A stretch of DNA of 64,000 bases, taken from assembly GCF_947507565.1 (NCBI RefSeq), contig NC_089191.1:496001-560000 (forward strand), read 5' to 3'. Within the stretch, counting starts at the first letter, position 1. Each line of letters begins with the position of its first letter. This DNA is from Oscarella lobularis (lineage: Eukaryota; Porifera; Homoscleromorpha; Homosclerophorida; Oscarellidae). A model generated the notes under the pieces. It was not told the DNA's origin. It searched no databases and was given only the letters and a program-made list of their open reading frames with translations. The translations under genes and the position numbers were made by a program. Shown here in pieces: positions 1-12,300 of this stretch.

Positions 1-520
1 CTTTGATTCTAAGGGCCTAAATATTAAATTGAGAGCCTAAACTTTGATTCTACGGGACTGAATATTAAATTGAGGGCCTAAACTTTGATTCGAAGAGCCC
101 AAATATTAAATTGAGGGCCTAAACTTTGACTCTAAGGGACTGAATATTCAATTGAGGGCCTAAACTTTGATTCTAAGGGTCTAAATATTAAATTGAGGGC
201 CTAAACTTTGATTCTAAGGGCCTAAATATTAAATTGAGGGCCTAAACTTTGATTCTACCCGACTGAATATTAAATTGAGGGCCTAAACTTTGATTCGAAG
301 AGCCCAAATATTAAATTGAGGGCCTAAACTTTGACTCTAAGAGACTGAATTTTAAATTGAGGGCCTAAACTTTGATTCTAAGGGCCTAAATATTAAATTG
401 AGGGCCTAAACTTTGATTCGAAGAGCCCAAATATTAAATTGAGGGCCTAAACTTTGACTCTAAGGGCCTAAATATTAAATTGAGGGCCTAAACTTTGATT
501 CTTAGGTCTTAAATATTAAC
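1..520. repeat. 41-bp tandem satellite inside an EIF3H intron
   Basis: About 12.5 head-to-tail copies of an AT-rich 41-bp unit whose best conserved core is gagggcctaaactttgatt. Copies differ by a few substitutions such as aaggg/acggg/aagag. The array begins before base 1, so its true length is unknown. It lies just 3' (minus strand) of the donor at about 546, so it belongs to an EIF3H intron at least ten times longer than the usual intron here. No coding potential is seen. Confidence 0.95.
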
Positions 521-546
521 ATAATAATAATAGAAAGGAGTCTTAC

Positions 547-1757
547 TCTCTTGTGAAGTTGCTGTTGCACTTGTTGCTGATGTTTTGAAACTTGGCGTTG
601 ATAGTTGGCCAGTTTGTTCGTATCCTGGACGATCTCTTCAATGCCCTCCATCAGGAGATGAACATTCTTTTCCAAGACAGCACTAAAATACGCATGGGAT
701 TCATTAATTAATTAAACGCATTAAAATTAAGTGTTACCTTGTTCCGAGGCCTAGAAAATCGTTGGGAACGTCCTGTGATTCTTCTTCTTCGCCCATTTCC
801 AAAAGGAAGGCGCGTATGAGATGGGAATTTTTTATTACGAGCGAAACTTCCTCGAATAGTCTTTCGAAGCTCAAACCACTCTTGTTAAAACTATGGGGAA
901 AAAGAAAAAAAATCAACTAAGATAGTACAATAATAAATAAAAATATAGATTACTTTTCGAGAGAGAGCTCCTGAGCTTCTTTGCTCAACGCCATAAAATC
1001 GGCAGACAAGCGATACGCCTTGAGACTCAAACAACCCTGACGAGTCCGCAAAGGATCTAAAAAAATTAAACAATAAGATTAAGAATTATGTGATCACCTG
1101 CCTACTCCCCCACCGTATAAAAGGACAATGGATTCTTCTATGGATTTCTGATAGTTCAGTTGAGACTCGACCAGCGTCTTATTCAAACTCGAGCGAACGA
1201 ACGTGGACTGATACCAGCCGACTTGCATGTGATCGACGTTCACTTCGCGTAGCAATCGCATCATCTCCATCTGATAGTCACGCACTGAGAAAAAAAACAC
1301 CTAAACTTAGACAATATATACTGTACCTGTACTATATATTACACATAGAGCGGACTACGTAACTCTATCTTCGATTTCAAGACTCCAGACACTCGTTTCG
1401 TATTTTTCTTCTTATTTTTTTACCTTGAGCCGAGTCGTCGTCATCATCGTCGCCTCGTGGCGAGGGAAACGGAAAGCAATTCGTTATTTCGAGTCGTTTC
1501 GCTCCCTCGTCGATGAGACCGACTAGGACGCCCTGAACGAGTTCGGGGCCGCCTCCTTCTTGCTCGCAATGTTGAATGATTTTCAGGACCACCTGAAAAG
1601 AGGCCTCACCTTCGACAAGAAAAATCCAAGAACGACTTACGAGACCGTCGACTTGAATACTTTCTATCGGAACGCCGATCGTCATTCCAGAGGATCCAGC
1701 CATCGCGTTTTCAGCGTTTGGGAGTCGAACGCTCAATGCGCATGCGTTTGCCGCCAA
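547..1757 (-). CDS. EIF3H: eukaryotic translation initiation factor 3 subunit H (3' end outside window)
   Basis: Subunit of eIF3, which scaffolds the 43S preinitiation complex in the cytosol. Six exons are readable on the minus strand: 1641-1757, 1424-1592, 1114-1284, 954-1056, 738-890 and 547-682, joined in frame to about 283 residues. Family landmarks are IQVDGL/VVLKII at the start of the MPN domain, [67 protein letters not shown] and the Gln-rich helix before 547. The MPN domain is the non-catalytic type. The first intron (1593-1640) is only 48 nt and a multiple of three, so unspliced RNA would remain open. The C-terminal exons lie beyond base 1, past the 41-bp satellite. The ATG at 1757 was chosen as the first in frame; the ATG at 1703 is an alternative. 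Confidence 0.93.
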
Positions 1758-1788
1758 CTCGTGTTTTCGTCTCTCATTCTGCGCCGAA
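1758..1788. promoter_or_regulatory. 31-bp divergent spacer between EIF3H and SELENOI
   Basis: The start codons of EIF3H (minus) and the EPT1 gene (plus) face away from each other with only 31 bp between them. If both starts are right, the transcription start sites must lie inside or very near the opposite gene, so the promoter is shared. No TATA-like element is visible. Confidence 0.6.
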
Positions 1789-3410
1789 ATGCTGTTTTCC
1801 TATCGCTATCTCAAGGAGGAGCACTTTCGCGGCTTCGACAAGTACAAGGTAAGTGCGCCGGCAGCGAAAAACGCACCAATTCTGCAGCCGCGTCCGTTTT
1901 GCTTCGTAGTACAGCGCAATCGACACGTCCCCGCTCTCCACGTACGTCATGCACCCATTCTGGAACGCTGCAGTCAACGTGAGAACTCTCCTCGCCTCTA
2001 CAATAGAAAAAGAAAAAATGTACCGCTCTGTGCACGTGACCCCAACTAGATATTTCCCACGTGGGTGGCTCCGAATCTTTTGACGTTCGTCGGCTGGTTT
2101 TATCTCATAATCATCTACGCGCTCCTCACCTATTACGATCCCGATTTCCATACGACGTCGAATGACTTGGGAATCGTTCGACCTCCCATTCCCTCGTGGG
2201 TCTACGTCGCGTGCGCTCTCCTGCACTTTCTCTCGCACACCTTCGACGGAATCGACGGAAAACAGGCGAGACGAACCCGTTCGAGCTCGGCACTAGGTGA
2301 AAGCAAAATCAATACTTTTAATTAATTAATTTTATTGATTTTCTCTCTTGAGGCGAGTTGTTCGATCACGGTCTCGATAGTTTGACCGTGTGGCTCATAA
2401 CGACTCAGATGTATTCCATTGCGGGAACGGGTACCGCGTGGAGCGTCACGCCGTTTTGGATGCTTCTCGTTCTCCAATGGGCAATGATCGGTTTCTACGT
2501 TTGTCATTGGGAAAAATACATTACGGGTGTTCTCTATCTTCCCTGGTCGTATGATTTGGTTCAACTGGTACATATAATAATTAATGTTATTGGTATTGAT
2601 TTTGTCTGTAAGGGCACTCTTGGGATGTATATTGGTGCCGCGATATATGGCAATGAAACGCTTCACTTCTACGTTATTTCATCGCTGGGAATAACGTTTT
2701 CGAAGGCCTTTGCCATAACCGTCTTTGGTCAGAGAGTAGAATCAAAATAATCAATTGATTATTGATTAATCTATTTAGTTTCTACGTTCGCCTTTAGTAT
2801 CCCCTGCAGCCTATGGAACATTTACCTGTTCGTATATCCATACATTATATTATGTAATTTTTTTCCTCTCAGGTCATACAAAGAGAAGACTTTGAAGCAG
2901 ACGTCTCTTACCGAACAACTTGCCCCTGGCAGTGTTCTAACACTGTCGCTTCTATTTCCCTTAATCTGGACACTCACGTCTCCCGCTGACATAATAAACA
3001 CCGAGACCCGATGGATCTATTGGCTTCAGGGAATTCTCTACTCCAACGGAATCGTATAAAATTATTAGCATTTGGGATATTTAGAAATTTCGGTGCTTTT
3101 TTTTAGTGTCGATTGATTGTCAGTCAAATGTCGTCGACGCAGTGCAATCGTTGGAATTGGATGATAGCTCCGTTTATCATCGTACTTCCGGCCGTATATC
3201 AGGGTATGTTGAACGAGGTGCTCGCATTGAAAGTGTACGCGATCTGCGTCACTCTACTTCATTTACACTACGGGGTGTGCGTGGTAAGTCCACCACCGTC
3301 ACCACAAAAAATTCAATTAATTAATTCTATTTATTTTTTAGGTGAGACAGTTGTGCGATCACTTGAAAATTAACTGTTTTTCGATTCCGCCTGTGACTAT
3401 TCGTAAATGA
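1789..3410 (+). CDS. SELENOI: ethanolaminephosphotransferase 1 (SELENOI/EPT1 family)
   Basis: CDP-alcohol phosphotransferase that transfers phosphoethanolamine to diacylglycerol in the ER/Golgi membrane (Kennedy pathway). Exons 1789-1848, 1910-1978, 2050-2296, 2353-2727, 2779-2827, 2873-3053, 3107-3283 and 3342-3410 give about 408 residues; the exon 4/5 junction is the least certain. [19 protein letters not shown] and FPTWVAPN match the vertebrate enzyme. The catalytic CDP-alcohol signature is visible as [11 protein letters not shown] followed by GELFDHGLD. Several hydrophobic membrane segments follow, then [11 protein letters not shown] and HYGVCVVRQL. The frame ends at TGA 3408-3410 just after IRK. 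In vertebrates this region carries a Sec-containing tail, but no conserved tail or convincing SECIS element follows, so I read TGA as stop. Introns are 46-79 nt. Confidence 0.93.
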
Positions 3411-3530
3411 GTTATAGTTATTATTCGTCGGTTTTTTTAGTTATTTAATCGGGTGTTCGTCGCGAATGGGATAAAATTGTGTTTCCTTAGTTTACAGTGT
3501 CTACAGGAACGTCATCGCGTAGCGTGCGTT

Positions 3531-4073
3531 ATGGCGTCAACCGAAACGTCTCCTTTGAACGTCGAAGAGCTCAACGTGACGTCGGCCGTTCTCGTCGCCG
3601 CCGCGCATCACTACGGCCAAGCGTGTCGCGTCGAGAACGACGCGTTTATGAAGTGTAGGCAGGAGAAAAAAGATCCGCGCGCTTGTTTAGAAGAGGGGCG
3701 CCGGGTCACTCAATGCGCCATTAAATTGTGAGTCGCGAGGCGCGTCGGGAAAGCCGATCGCGTCGACGTAACGGGGGGGAATTGATCGGCTTTTCGACGA
3801 TACCGTAACATTTAGACTACCGTAACATTTAGACTACCGTAAAGCTAAATTTTGCAGTTTTCGGTCGCTGAAAGCGAAATGCAACGACGAATTCACGTCG
3901 TATTGGACGTGCCTCGATTTCAACAATCAAAACTACCAAGAATGTCGCAAAGCGGAAAAATCATTCAACGCATGCGCCAAGGAGAAACTGGTACTCGAAA
4001 TTAAAATTAGGGATTTTCCTCTAGCGATCCGGGCTCTTTCGCGTAGGGAATAGAAAAACCGGAAATCAAGTAG
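3531..4073 (+). CDS. NDUFA8: NADH dehydrogenase 1 alpha subcomplex subunit 8 (PGIV)
   Basis: Accessory subunit of mitochondrial complex I on the intermembrane-space side, imported through the MIA40 disulfide relay. Exons 3531-3727, 3858-3990 and 4047-4073. The [12 protein letters not shown] block and twin CHCH cysteine pattern ([11 protein letters not shown], then [23 protein letters not shown] and [12 protein letters not shown]) identify it. The last exon adds only GIEKPEIK before the stop, so the protein (about 118 residues) lacks most of the C-terminal extension of vertebrate NDUFA8 (about 172). The ATG at 3531 is preferred to an upstream in-frame start at 3453 because homology begins there. 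It lies 120 bp after the EPT1 stop on the same strand. Confidence 0.92.
3801..3842. repeat. 17-bp tandem duplication in NDUFA8 intron 1
   Basis: Two complete copies and a partial third copy of taccgtaacatttagac lie inside the 130-bp first intron of NDUFA8. The duplication accounts for part of why this intron is longer than most here. Confidence 0.9.
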
Positions 4074-4084
4074 ATGTACTGACT

Positions 4085-4109
4085 GTATGTATGTATGTAT
4101 GTATGTATG
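4085..4109. repeat. (GTAT)n microsatellite
   Basis: Six tandem gtat units just after the NDUFA8 stop codon, in the convergent space between NDUFA8 and PSMB2. Probably in 3' UTR or intergenic sequence. Confidence 0.95.
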
Positions 4110-4184
4110 ACTTGGGAATTTTTTTGTCCTTTAATCGGTTTTATTGATTGTGTTATCGTGCATATGGTTTCCTCCCTCTACGAC

Positions 4185-5250
4185 TCACGATTCCATTAGC
4201 TCTTCGGCATCGTTGCTCGTGTGCACGCCTTCCTTGTCCACAGTGTGAACATTGAACTTGGGCAAATTGATGACCAGACGCTTCTGGACCTTTAGGGGAG
4301 GGAGGAAGGGAGGCGCTTGGGATCGTCGCGAAAACACTTTGCCTATGACCAACTTACTTCAGCTATGCACTTTTTTATAATACCAATAGCCTCCTCTTTC
4401 GTGAGATCTAATGAAAATGATACATGCAGCTAGAGTGGTATCACTGGGGGAACTCCAATCCACACTAAAATCCCCCTAATAATAATACAGCTACAGTGGG
4501 TACCACTTGGGGAAAGGATCTAATCTCTACTATCTTTCTACTAGAGGACTCTGTGGAAAAGCGACACCCACTTACCTTCTCTATAATGCCTATCCATTAT
4601 GCTAAGCGTCATGTAGGAGGCATAGCCATGAGCAGCATAGGGAACCTTGTACGAAAACAAGTCGTCTCTCTGATATTCTTCCCTTTTGCTGAGGAGAAGC
4701 TCACCTTGTCCATCGTTCCTAGATAGTCCATAAAATAGAGAGCAGCGCCATCGTGCTCGTCATAGCCTCCAATGAGCATATCAACTTGATACGGACCCTA
4801 AAAATTTCGTCGATTAATTACTAATTAATTATTCAATTAGTTTTTGCTGACTTCTCGTAGGGCCTTGGCTAGATTCTGTCGAGTGAAACTAGCCGCGGCG
4901 TGAGGACTGAGCGAGTATCCTAAAAGAAAATCGTTGTTTCGTAAACCAAAGTTACGGACGTTTATTTTTTCCTTTTTCCTTACCGTGTCGTATCTTGTAA
5001 AGTTGAACGTTCCTCTGAATCAACTCTCCAAACGTCGTTGTGTCGCCCGGAGCTCCGCTAACGACCATCGCAAGGCGATCGTCCATTTGAAACATCTTGT
5101 TGACGTCTAGAGAAAAGAATTGCATGAGAAGGGGCCCCCTCGCGCTGCAGGGCTCTTACCATCTTTGATAACGATAATGCTGTGACTCGCCATGCTGTCC
5201 GACGCGAAGACAACGAAGTCTTTGCCGGCAATTCCCAACAAGCATTCCAT
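4185..5250 (-). CDS. PSMB2: 20S proteasome subunit beta type-2 (beta-4)
   Basis: Non-catalytic beta-4 subunit of the 20S proteasome. Seven exons: 5160-5250, 4984-5106, about 4853-4920, 4705-4797, 4576-4645, 4358-4407 and 4185-4289, giving about 199 residues against 201 in human. Recognised from MECLLGIAGKDFVVFASD at the N-terminus, VNKMFQMDDRLAM, GDTTTFGELIQRNVQLY, LSPHAAASFTRQNLA, GGYDEHDGAALYFMDYL, PYAAHGYASYMTLSIMDRHY and VQKRLVINLPKF. As in the family, there is no propeptide with an N-terminal catalytic Thr. It is transcribed in the same direction as the spectraplakin, whose stop codon lies 187 bp upstream of this ATG. The acceptor before the exon ending at 4645 is pyrimidine-poor. Confidence 0.95.
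4428..4530. repeat. imperfect direct repeat inside a PSMB2 intron
   Basis: Two degenerate copies of a block of about 35 bp sharing agctasagtgg...ayca-ctkgggg (near 4428 and 4489) lie in the 168-bp intron 4408-4575. This intron is about three times the usual length. It could be a decayed insertion or a local duplication. Confidence 0.5.
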
Positions 5251-5437
5251 GTCGAAAAAAGGGGACGCACGCTAACCTCAATAGGTTGGGCCATACAGAT
5301 GACGTGTAATTCGTGAAGTTAACAAGAAATAAACACTCAACAAAACCGCAATCACTGAAAAACAATACAAACACCAAAAAAACGTCCAGAGACAAAAAAT
5401 TCCATTTTCAAACCATTGAGCTTAGTTCTGCACTAAC

Positions 5438-6309
5438 CTACTTTTCTTCTGCCTTTGGCCCTTTACCAGAAGGAGATCTAACAGGAAGGTGCGATTTAGG
5501 ACCACCAGACGTTTTCCTGACCGTCGTAGTCGTCGTAGTCGTCGTTTTTCCTCCATGAGATCGACTCGTTTTCGACGTCACAGTAGTCGATTTCCCGTTC
5601 GCCTTCGCAGTCGCCGTCGCCGTCGCCTCCCGCGACGTCTCATCCTCATCGTCATCCAACGTCTCTCCCTTCCGAATAATCGTCTTCACGACGGGACCGC
5701 GTCGCGTAACGATCGTCTTCGTCGACCCGCCGACCTCAACCGGCGACGAATCGTGAACAATCGTCTTCTTGACGACCGTTTTCTTCTGATGCACAATCGT
5801 CTTCCCGTCGACTTCCGTCGGCGAGTCGTCGCGAATGACGGTCCGCCGTACGACGACGCCGCCTCTCGTTTTCGTCGTCGTCGTCGTCGTGGGCGGCGGA
5901 CTTTCCGTCTCCGGCGATCTTTCCCGCACCATGATCGTTTTCCGTTCGACGACGGGATGCCGTACGACCGTATGCGTCGTCGTTTTCGTCACCGTCGCGC
6001 CGGTCTGCTTTCGAATTTTCCGCGATTTCGACAGCTGACCGGAATGCTCGACTCCTTCGACGACGTGCGGCACCGCTTCGCCGGCGACGATTTCCTTTCG
6101 TTTCGTGACGACCGTCTCCGTGCGGCCGCTCGCCAGCGTGCGAGTCGTCACTTCGGCGTCCTTGTCGCGCGCCGCCGCGGCGAGCGTGTCGCGATTTTTC
6201 GCCGCCAACGCCGTTTGCTGTTTCGTTCGCGCGCCCATCGAGTGAATGCCGACGTGCTTGTGCGGCTCGCGAAGCATCGAGCGGAGCTCGAGGTTCGTGC
6301 GACCGGCAG
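5438..6309 (-). other. spectraplakin last exon: GAS2 end plus repetitive basic tail
   Basis: The exon completes the GAS2 domain ([13 protein letters not shown]) and then encodes about 280 residues rich in T, V, R and K. Degenerate internal repeats such as [29 protein letters not shown] and [13 protein letters not shown] recur, alongside poly-Thr runs. Low-complexity basic tails of this kind bind microtubules in the family. I see no SxIP EB1-binding motif. The start of the exon is fixed by phase: K|A joins AAA G to CT. Confidence 0.8.
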
Positions 6310-9300
6310 CTGGAATAAATACTTTAATCAGAAAAAAATTGTTTATATATAATAATATTTTTTACCTTTTGCTGGGTCGTAGTACTTGAAAAATTCGTCG
6401 AGTTTCATCCATCCGCCGCCGACGCGAACCATGATCGTGCTTCGGAGGACGCGTATCATGTAGATCTTTTGCGAGTCTCCGAACTAGGGGAAAAAAGAGT
6501 TTATAGGAACGAACTCGGCGTACATTTTCCTACTTACCCTATATCTTCCGTCTCCGACTCGTGTGTACTTGAACTCTTTGCCGAAAGAGAACTGCGTCAT
6601 AATACGATCGAGCTAGGGGGGAGAATAGAAATATAAAAATAAACAAATAAATTTAGAAGACTGTTTGTACCTCGTCTTCGATTTTCTGCGAATCTGTTCG
6701 AGGTCCCTTGGGGTGGTGTTGAATTCGATGCGGTCTTAGTCGACTAGCAAACTCTCTGTAGTCCACGTAGCCGTTTCCATCTTGATCGAACATAGCCGCG
6801 ACTTTCGCCAACTCGGCACGGTGCGACTTGAATCCTTGAGAAGAAGACAAACGTTGGAAAAACGCTTCAATTTAATTCAAATGCTACGTACTTGTTCCGA
6901 TTATTCCATCGACGAATTCGTCGTGACTTAGCTGTCCGTCGCCGTTGACGTCAAATTTCCTAAAAATGTCAATGACGCGAACTTTTTTCAGGTCCATCCA
7001 CTCGACGAAGCGCTTCCGCCACAAATCAAAATCAAAATCGGTGACAATTCGAGCCTAAAACGAGTCTCAGTAGAAAAAGAAACTCCCCTGGAAATTTCCC
7101 CTCTCTTACCAATCTCGCTTTTTCGAGTTGTCCTTGGAGAGACTGTATTCGTTCAAGCACGCGAAGCCACAGCGCTTGCCAGCGCCGATTCAACGCCGTT
7201 ATAGCCACCTGATGACTCCTCCCCGCCTCGACACGGCCTCGACTCCCGCGACGTCGCGGCGACGACAAATACTTCATGAGAGCGGCGATTTTCGGTTGAT
7301 AAAGAGCCATTCTCTTCTGAAACGCTTCGATCTCGACGATCAGTCTCTCAATTTCCGTCGCGTCGGTCGGCACCGGCTTCACTTCGTATCCGCCGACGGT
7401 GCCCTCCGCTTCCGTCAACCAGACGGTCATCTCGTCGATTGCCGTCTGGAGACCGCGTAAGAGGATCAAACAGTCGTCGATCAAGCGCTGTCGATCGACA
7501 GATCGATCGCGCAGCGCTTTCCAGCGCGCGTCCAAGTCGCCGAGTCGCAGGCGAACGGGTCGAATCGCCTTCGGATGACATCGCTCCAAGATGCGAGCTC
7601 CGGTCGTTTTGACGTTCGCGTTGCGGACGCCCATCGCTTCGAAGCGCCGATGAAAGTCCTTGTGCTTCGTCTCCTGATTCTCCACTTTCGCCAAATCGGT
7701 GTCGGACACTTCGCCGGCGTGCGACAACTCGACGTCGAGCTCGACGAGATCTTTCATCAGCGACGTGTGCTCGCTTTCGAAATCGTTCGCCACGCCGCCG
7801 GCGACGGCTAACTCTTCGCCGTAGGCGATCGACGATTCCTTAAGAATTGCCCATTGGCTCTCCAACTGCTCCAAATCCGCTTCGACTTCCGTGCCGTCGT
7901 CGAAGACTTCGCCACCGAGTTGACGACCGAGCGTCAGCACGCCGTCGACGTCGCCCTGGCGAGTCTTGATTTCTCCTTCCAATGCGCCGTGTTTCGTTCG
8001 CAGAACGTGTACCGTTTTCACGTCGCCGTACACCAGCTGGCCGGCTTTGACGGTCGGCTGCACTTGCGCGATCCAGACGAGAAGCGGCTTGAGCATCGCT
8101 CGGAAACGCATCGCGTGTCGAAGGGCGTCTTCGAGACGCTTTCCGCGCGTCGTGCAGGCGACGAGCAGAGCCTCCCATCGTCGATTGAGATCGCCTAGGG
8201 ACAACTTGAGCGAAGCGGCGTCGTCAGGGCTGCTGTGCGAGACGAGAAGAGTGCCGGCTTTTATGACGGATTCGTACGTCGGTCGGCGTCCGTGAACAGT
8301 TTTTACAAAAGTCTAATATATATGTTATAATAAATACATAAATAAGAGATAATTTTTTTACCTTGTGTTTTCCGAGTAGAAGCTTTAGTCTCTCCACGTC
8401 TCCCGTTGTCGGCTCGGCTTCGCTGAGCGTCTTCTCCGCGCCGACGACCCACTCCAAGAGTCCGTCAAACGCCGCTTGATATTGCCCCGAAGCGAGAAGC
8501 GCTTCCTCCAAGCGCTGCTGTCTCTGCACCGAATCGTGACAGAGCGCCGCCCAGCGTCGATTAATCTCCGCCAATTGATCATTGATCTTCGGTCGATCTC
8601 GACCGAGGCACACTTTAACGATGGCGATTCCCTCGTCGTTGATTCCGTCGACGTCCGCTTGACGCGGACCGAGTAAGTGCTGAAACTCGCGATGCCGTTC
8701 CAATTGCTCTCGCACGTGCTGCACTTCGGAGGCGACCGGATCCGCCGCGGAAATTTTCTCCTCGAGAACGCCGAGCCAGGCGAACGTCTCGCCGACTCCC
8801 GTTTGAAATTCTTCGGCCGTCTCGAGCGCGTGATCCAACTCCGCCTGTCGTTTATCGGCGCTCGATTGCACTTCCTTCGCGCGTCGTTTCGTCTCGCTCA
8901 CTCGCAAATTCAACGCGTCGACGTCGTCCGGCGCCGCCTGTTGACGCAGTTCGACGGTCAGCGCGACGATCTGCTCCAGTCGCGCGCCCAGCGCTCCAAT
9001 ACGCTCGCGAACGTTTTCCAACTTCGCCCGTTGTTCCTTGCACGTCTCCGGCAGTCCGCCGGGAGCTTCGCTCATGTCGCGATCGGCTTCGAGATCTTTT
9101 AGCGAATCGACGACGGCTTCGGCGTTCGTTTCGTAGTCTTCGGCGACGACGAGGCCTCTCTTGAGACGATCCAATCGAGCGACGATGCCCGTTCGGAGAG
9201 CGCCGTAGCGCTGATTGACGGTGCGCAATTCTTTCGCCATTTCGTCGTCGCCCGCTTCGGCGCCGCCCTGACGAAGAAGCTGATCGGCGACTTCGTTTGC

Positions 9301-12300
9301 TGACTTGACGCGATTTTCGTGATCGTTGACGTCCTTTTCTAACGTCTATAAAAAAGAAATTCACATGTTGGGGATATACTAAGACAAATTTTTCGTACTT
9401 GAGTTTCTGCTATTTCAGCTTTGATTTTCTTCGGTTCGATTCCGACGGGTTGTTGCTCGGCCGTCTGAAGCGACGATTCGGCTTCAGCGAGCCAAGCGAG
9501 AAGTCCCCCAACCATATCCTTGAACTGACCAAGCTAAAAAAGAAATGTACAGTAAATAGGTACACGTATATATTGATTTCCTCCTTGCCTGTATCATAGC
9601 ATCTTCGAGATTTTGACTTCGATCTTTCGCGAATTTGACTAGGAATTCCCAGCGTCCTCGCAGCTTCGACAACTCGTCTTCTATCACCGGCGAATCCTGT
9701 TTATCGCACGTATCAATCAGATGCTGCCCGTCTCCAAACAACATCGTTATGTTCGCCTGTATAGGCTGCAGCGACTCCCTAAATTCCTAGGAACGCACAA
9801 AAAGAAAATTAGACAAGAGCCTCGCGTCATTGTCCCATCTTTCTCACTTCTATGTCCTCCAGTTGCTTTGAGACGGCATCGCGATCGTGTCCAATTGGCT
9901 TAATCGCTTTCGCGACCCTATCCCTCTCTCCTATCGCTTCCATCGTCGATTTCCACGTCGATTCGAACTTCACCGCCTGTTGCAATCCGTCGTCGAGCGC
10001 GTGCTCTCTCTCCGCGCAAAATCCAATCAGATCGTCCCACTGCGACTGCAAGCGACCGAGACGATCGTCCAAAGCGGCGCCGTCTTCAGGACTGCAATGC
10101 GTCTTCAAATCCTTCTCGATTTTCACTAATTCTTCAACGGCAGGTCTCTTCGCTTCGACCGCCGCCACAAAGTCCTTATGTTTAGATATCTGTTCCTTTA
10201 CGCCGTCGGGTATCGCTCTCAGCAACAACGGCGATTTGACGACGCGTAGTCGAGCGAGAATCCACGGCTCCACTTCGCTCGCCGCGTCGTCGAACTCTTT
10301 CACTTTCGTCGCGCCGATTTCCAAGACGGGCACGATCTTTTCGACGCCGTCGTTGAGAGCGTTCCAGCGCGACGACAGTTCGGAGACTCGAGCGTCGATT
10401 GCCGCCGCTTCCGATGGACCGCATTTCGCCTTAACGTCGTCAGTCTGCTTCAGAACGGCGTCGTAGCGAGGCTTCAAGGAGGCGACTTCGGAGCGCAACT
10501 CCTACACGAAGCGAGGGAATAAAATTTCAGAAATTAGTACTGGGATATCTTACTTTGGCTTTTTCGACGACGTGATCAGCTTCTGAAGGATGAATTGGAA
10601 TTGGGTGATCTACTTTGGCGAATTTCTCCTCCGCTTTGCCGATTTCGTCGTTGAAGTCCGCTAGAGTGGCGTTGAAACCTTCGGCGCGTTTTAAAGCATC
10701 CAAGAGCCCCTATAGAAAAGACATAATAATAGGGATTTTACAGGAGAATTTCTTCTTTATCTTGCCTGTAATTTGGCTTGAACGTCGCCTTTGCTCGAAC
10801 TCAAAAGGCCGTCAACTTCGGCTGCTTCCTGCGCGAGATCCGTCGTGTCGTCACCGTCGTCATCGTCGTCGAGATCGCCCTTCAAAGCGCCCAAATCTTC
10901 CTGAAGAGAATCGAACATGGGCGCGTAGCTCTCGAGATCTGACGCAATAGCCTAAAAAAAACGAAAAAAACCTCAAACGAAAGGGCAGAAAAAACGTTCC
11001 AAAATACCATAACGGCTTCCTGCTCCTCTTTAATCGCCTCGGGTTCAATCGGCACGGCAGTACGCCCAGCCAAACTGCTCGTGAGTAGAGGAAGACTCTG
11101 CTTTAATTCGGATAGTCGAGACTGTACCTGTTACCACAAACAGTCAACGGAGAACTATCGTCAAACTTCTATTTTCTCACCTTCTCAGCTTTGGGTCGTA
11201 CTCGGTCCAATTTCTTCGCGTACGTACCCAAGCGAGCCTTCAACTTTTCGTATCGCTCCGTATCGTCTTCCGCCGCCGCCGTCACTTCCCTTCGGCTATC
11301 ATCTTCCACTGGCAAGCCGGAACCGAGACGGGCCGCTTGAGCAGACACCGACTCAACGGCCGATTGATGCCCATCAATATCTTCTTGAAGTGCCTAAATA
11401 TATTATTCGTGAGAGGGGGGCCCCCCTCCTTTCTCAATTCGCCTCACTTGGACTTGTTCCGTTTTCTTCTCTATGACTTCGGGTTTCGCTGGGACTTTTC
11501 CCAACGCCGCTATTTGCTTCTCCGCGTCGCCAATCCACGTGGCGAGTCTACCGTGATCGTCTTGGAATTGTTCCGCGCTCGCCAGCCCGTCCTTTAGGTT
11601 CGTCTCTCGCTCGTGAGCCGACGTCGTTAGGCGATCGTATTTCTCCTTCGTATCAGCGACCTGACTTTTCACCGCATTCACACCGGCACTTTCGTCGGGG
11701 ATGAGCTCGAGTAAAGAATTGGCTGCCGTCTCGAGATCGCCAACCTTATCTTGGAACCGATCAACTTCGGCACACAGAGGCTGCAACAAAACCAAAACTT
11801 AAAAAAATCTTATTATAGTATCAATATGTTTTACCGTGTGAACGTCGATCTGTTTCTTCACCGTATCGGGCGTAGCCATTACAGGGTACGCCTTATCCAG
11901 TCTCTCCTGTCTCTCGTGTATCCACGGCCTCAGCTCGTCCAACAAGCCAGCAAACGCTTCCGATCGTTTCAGCCCTTCAGCCATTTTCTTCTCCTTATCG
12001 TCAACCTGTTCCCTAACGCTTTCGACCAAACGCACTAAAGCGCCGGTCTTCTCAGCGATAGCCGCCGCGTCGTCGGGACTGCACGTCGCTTTCAAATCTT
12101 CGGCCGCTTTGAGAACGGATTCGTAGCTCGGTTTCAAATTATCCAACTTTCCGTTCAGCTCCTTGAGACGATTTTGGTTATCTCGTACCGCTTCCGGCGT
12201 CGGAGCCGCCGGTTCGAGCGCCGCCACGGCGTCGCCCGTCGACTTGAGACTATCGATCAAACTTTCAATTCCCGAAGAGAATCCCTCCACCTGTCCCAAG

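Noticed and set aside
1-520. CRISPR-like array
   Set aside because: Units are contiguous 41-bp tandem copies without unique spacers, in a eukaryotic intron.
3408-3530. TGA at the end of EPT1 as a selenocysteine codon (vertebrate SELENOI ends in a Sec-containing tail)
   Set aside because: Codons after TGA do not resemble the conserved tail, reach a stop within about ten codons, and I see no convincing SECIS core in the 120 bp before NDUFA8. Treated as a normal stop.
4496-4726. 76-codon plus-strand frame within PSMB2
   Set aside because: It spans two PSMB2 introns and exons on the opposite strand, with no homology; chance frame.
5489-6352. Long plus-strand open frames rich in Arg opposite the spectraplakin tail
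   Set aside because: They are antisense shadows of the cgt/gac-biased coding exon with no homology or splice logic.
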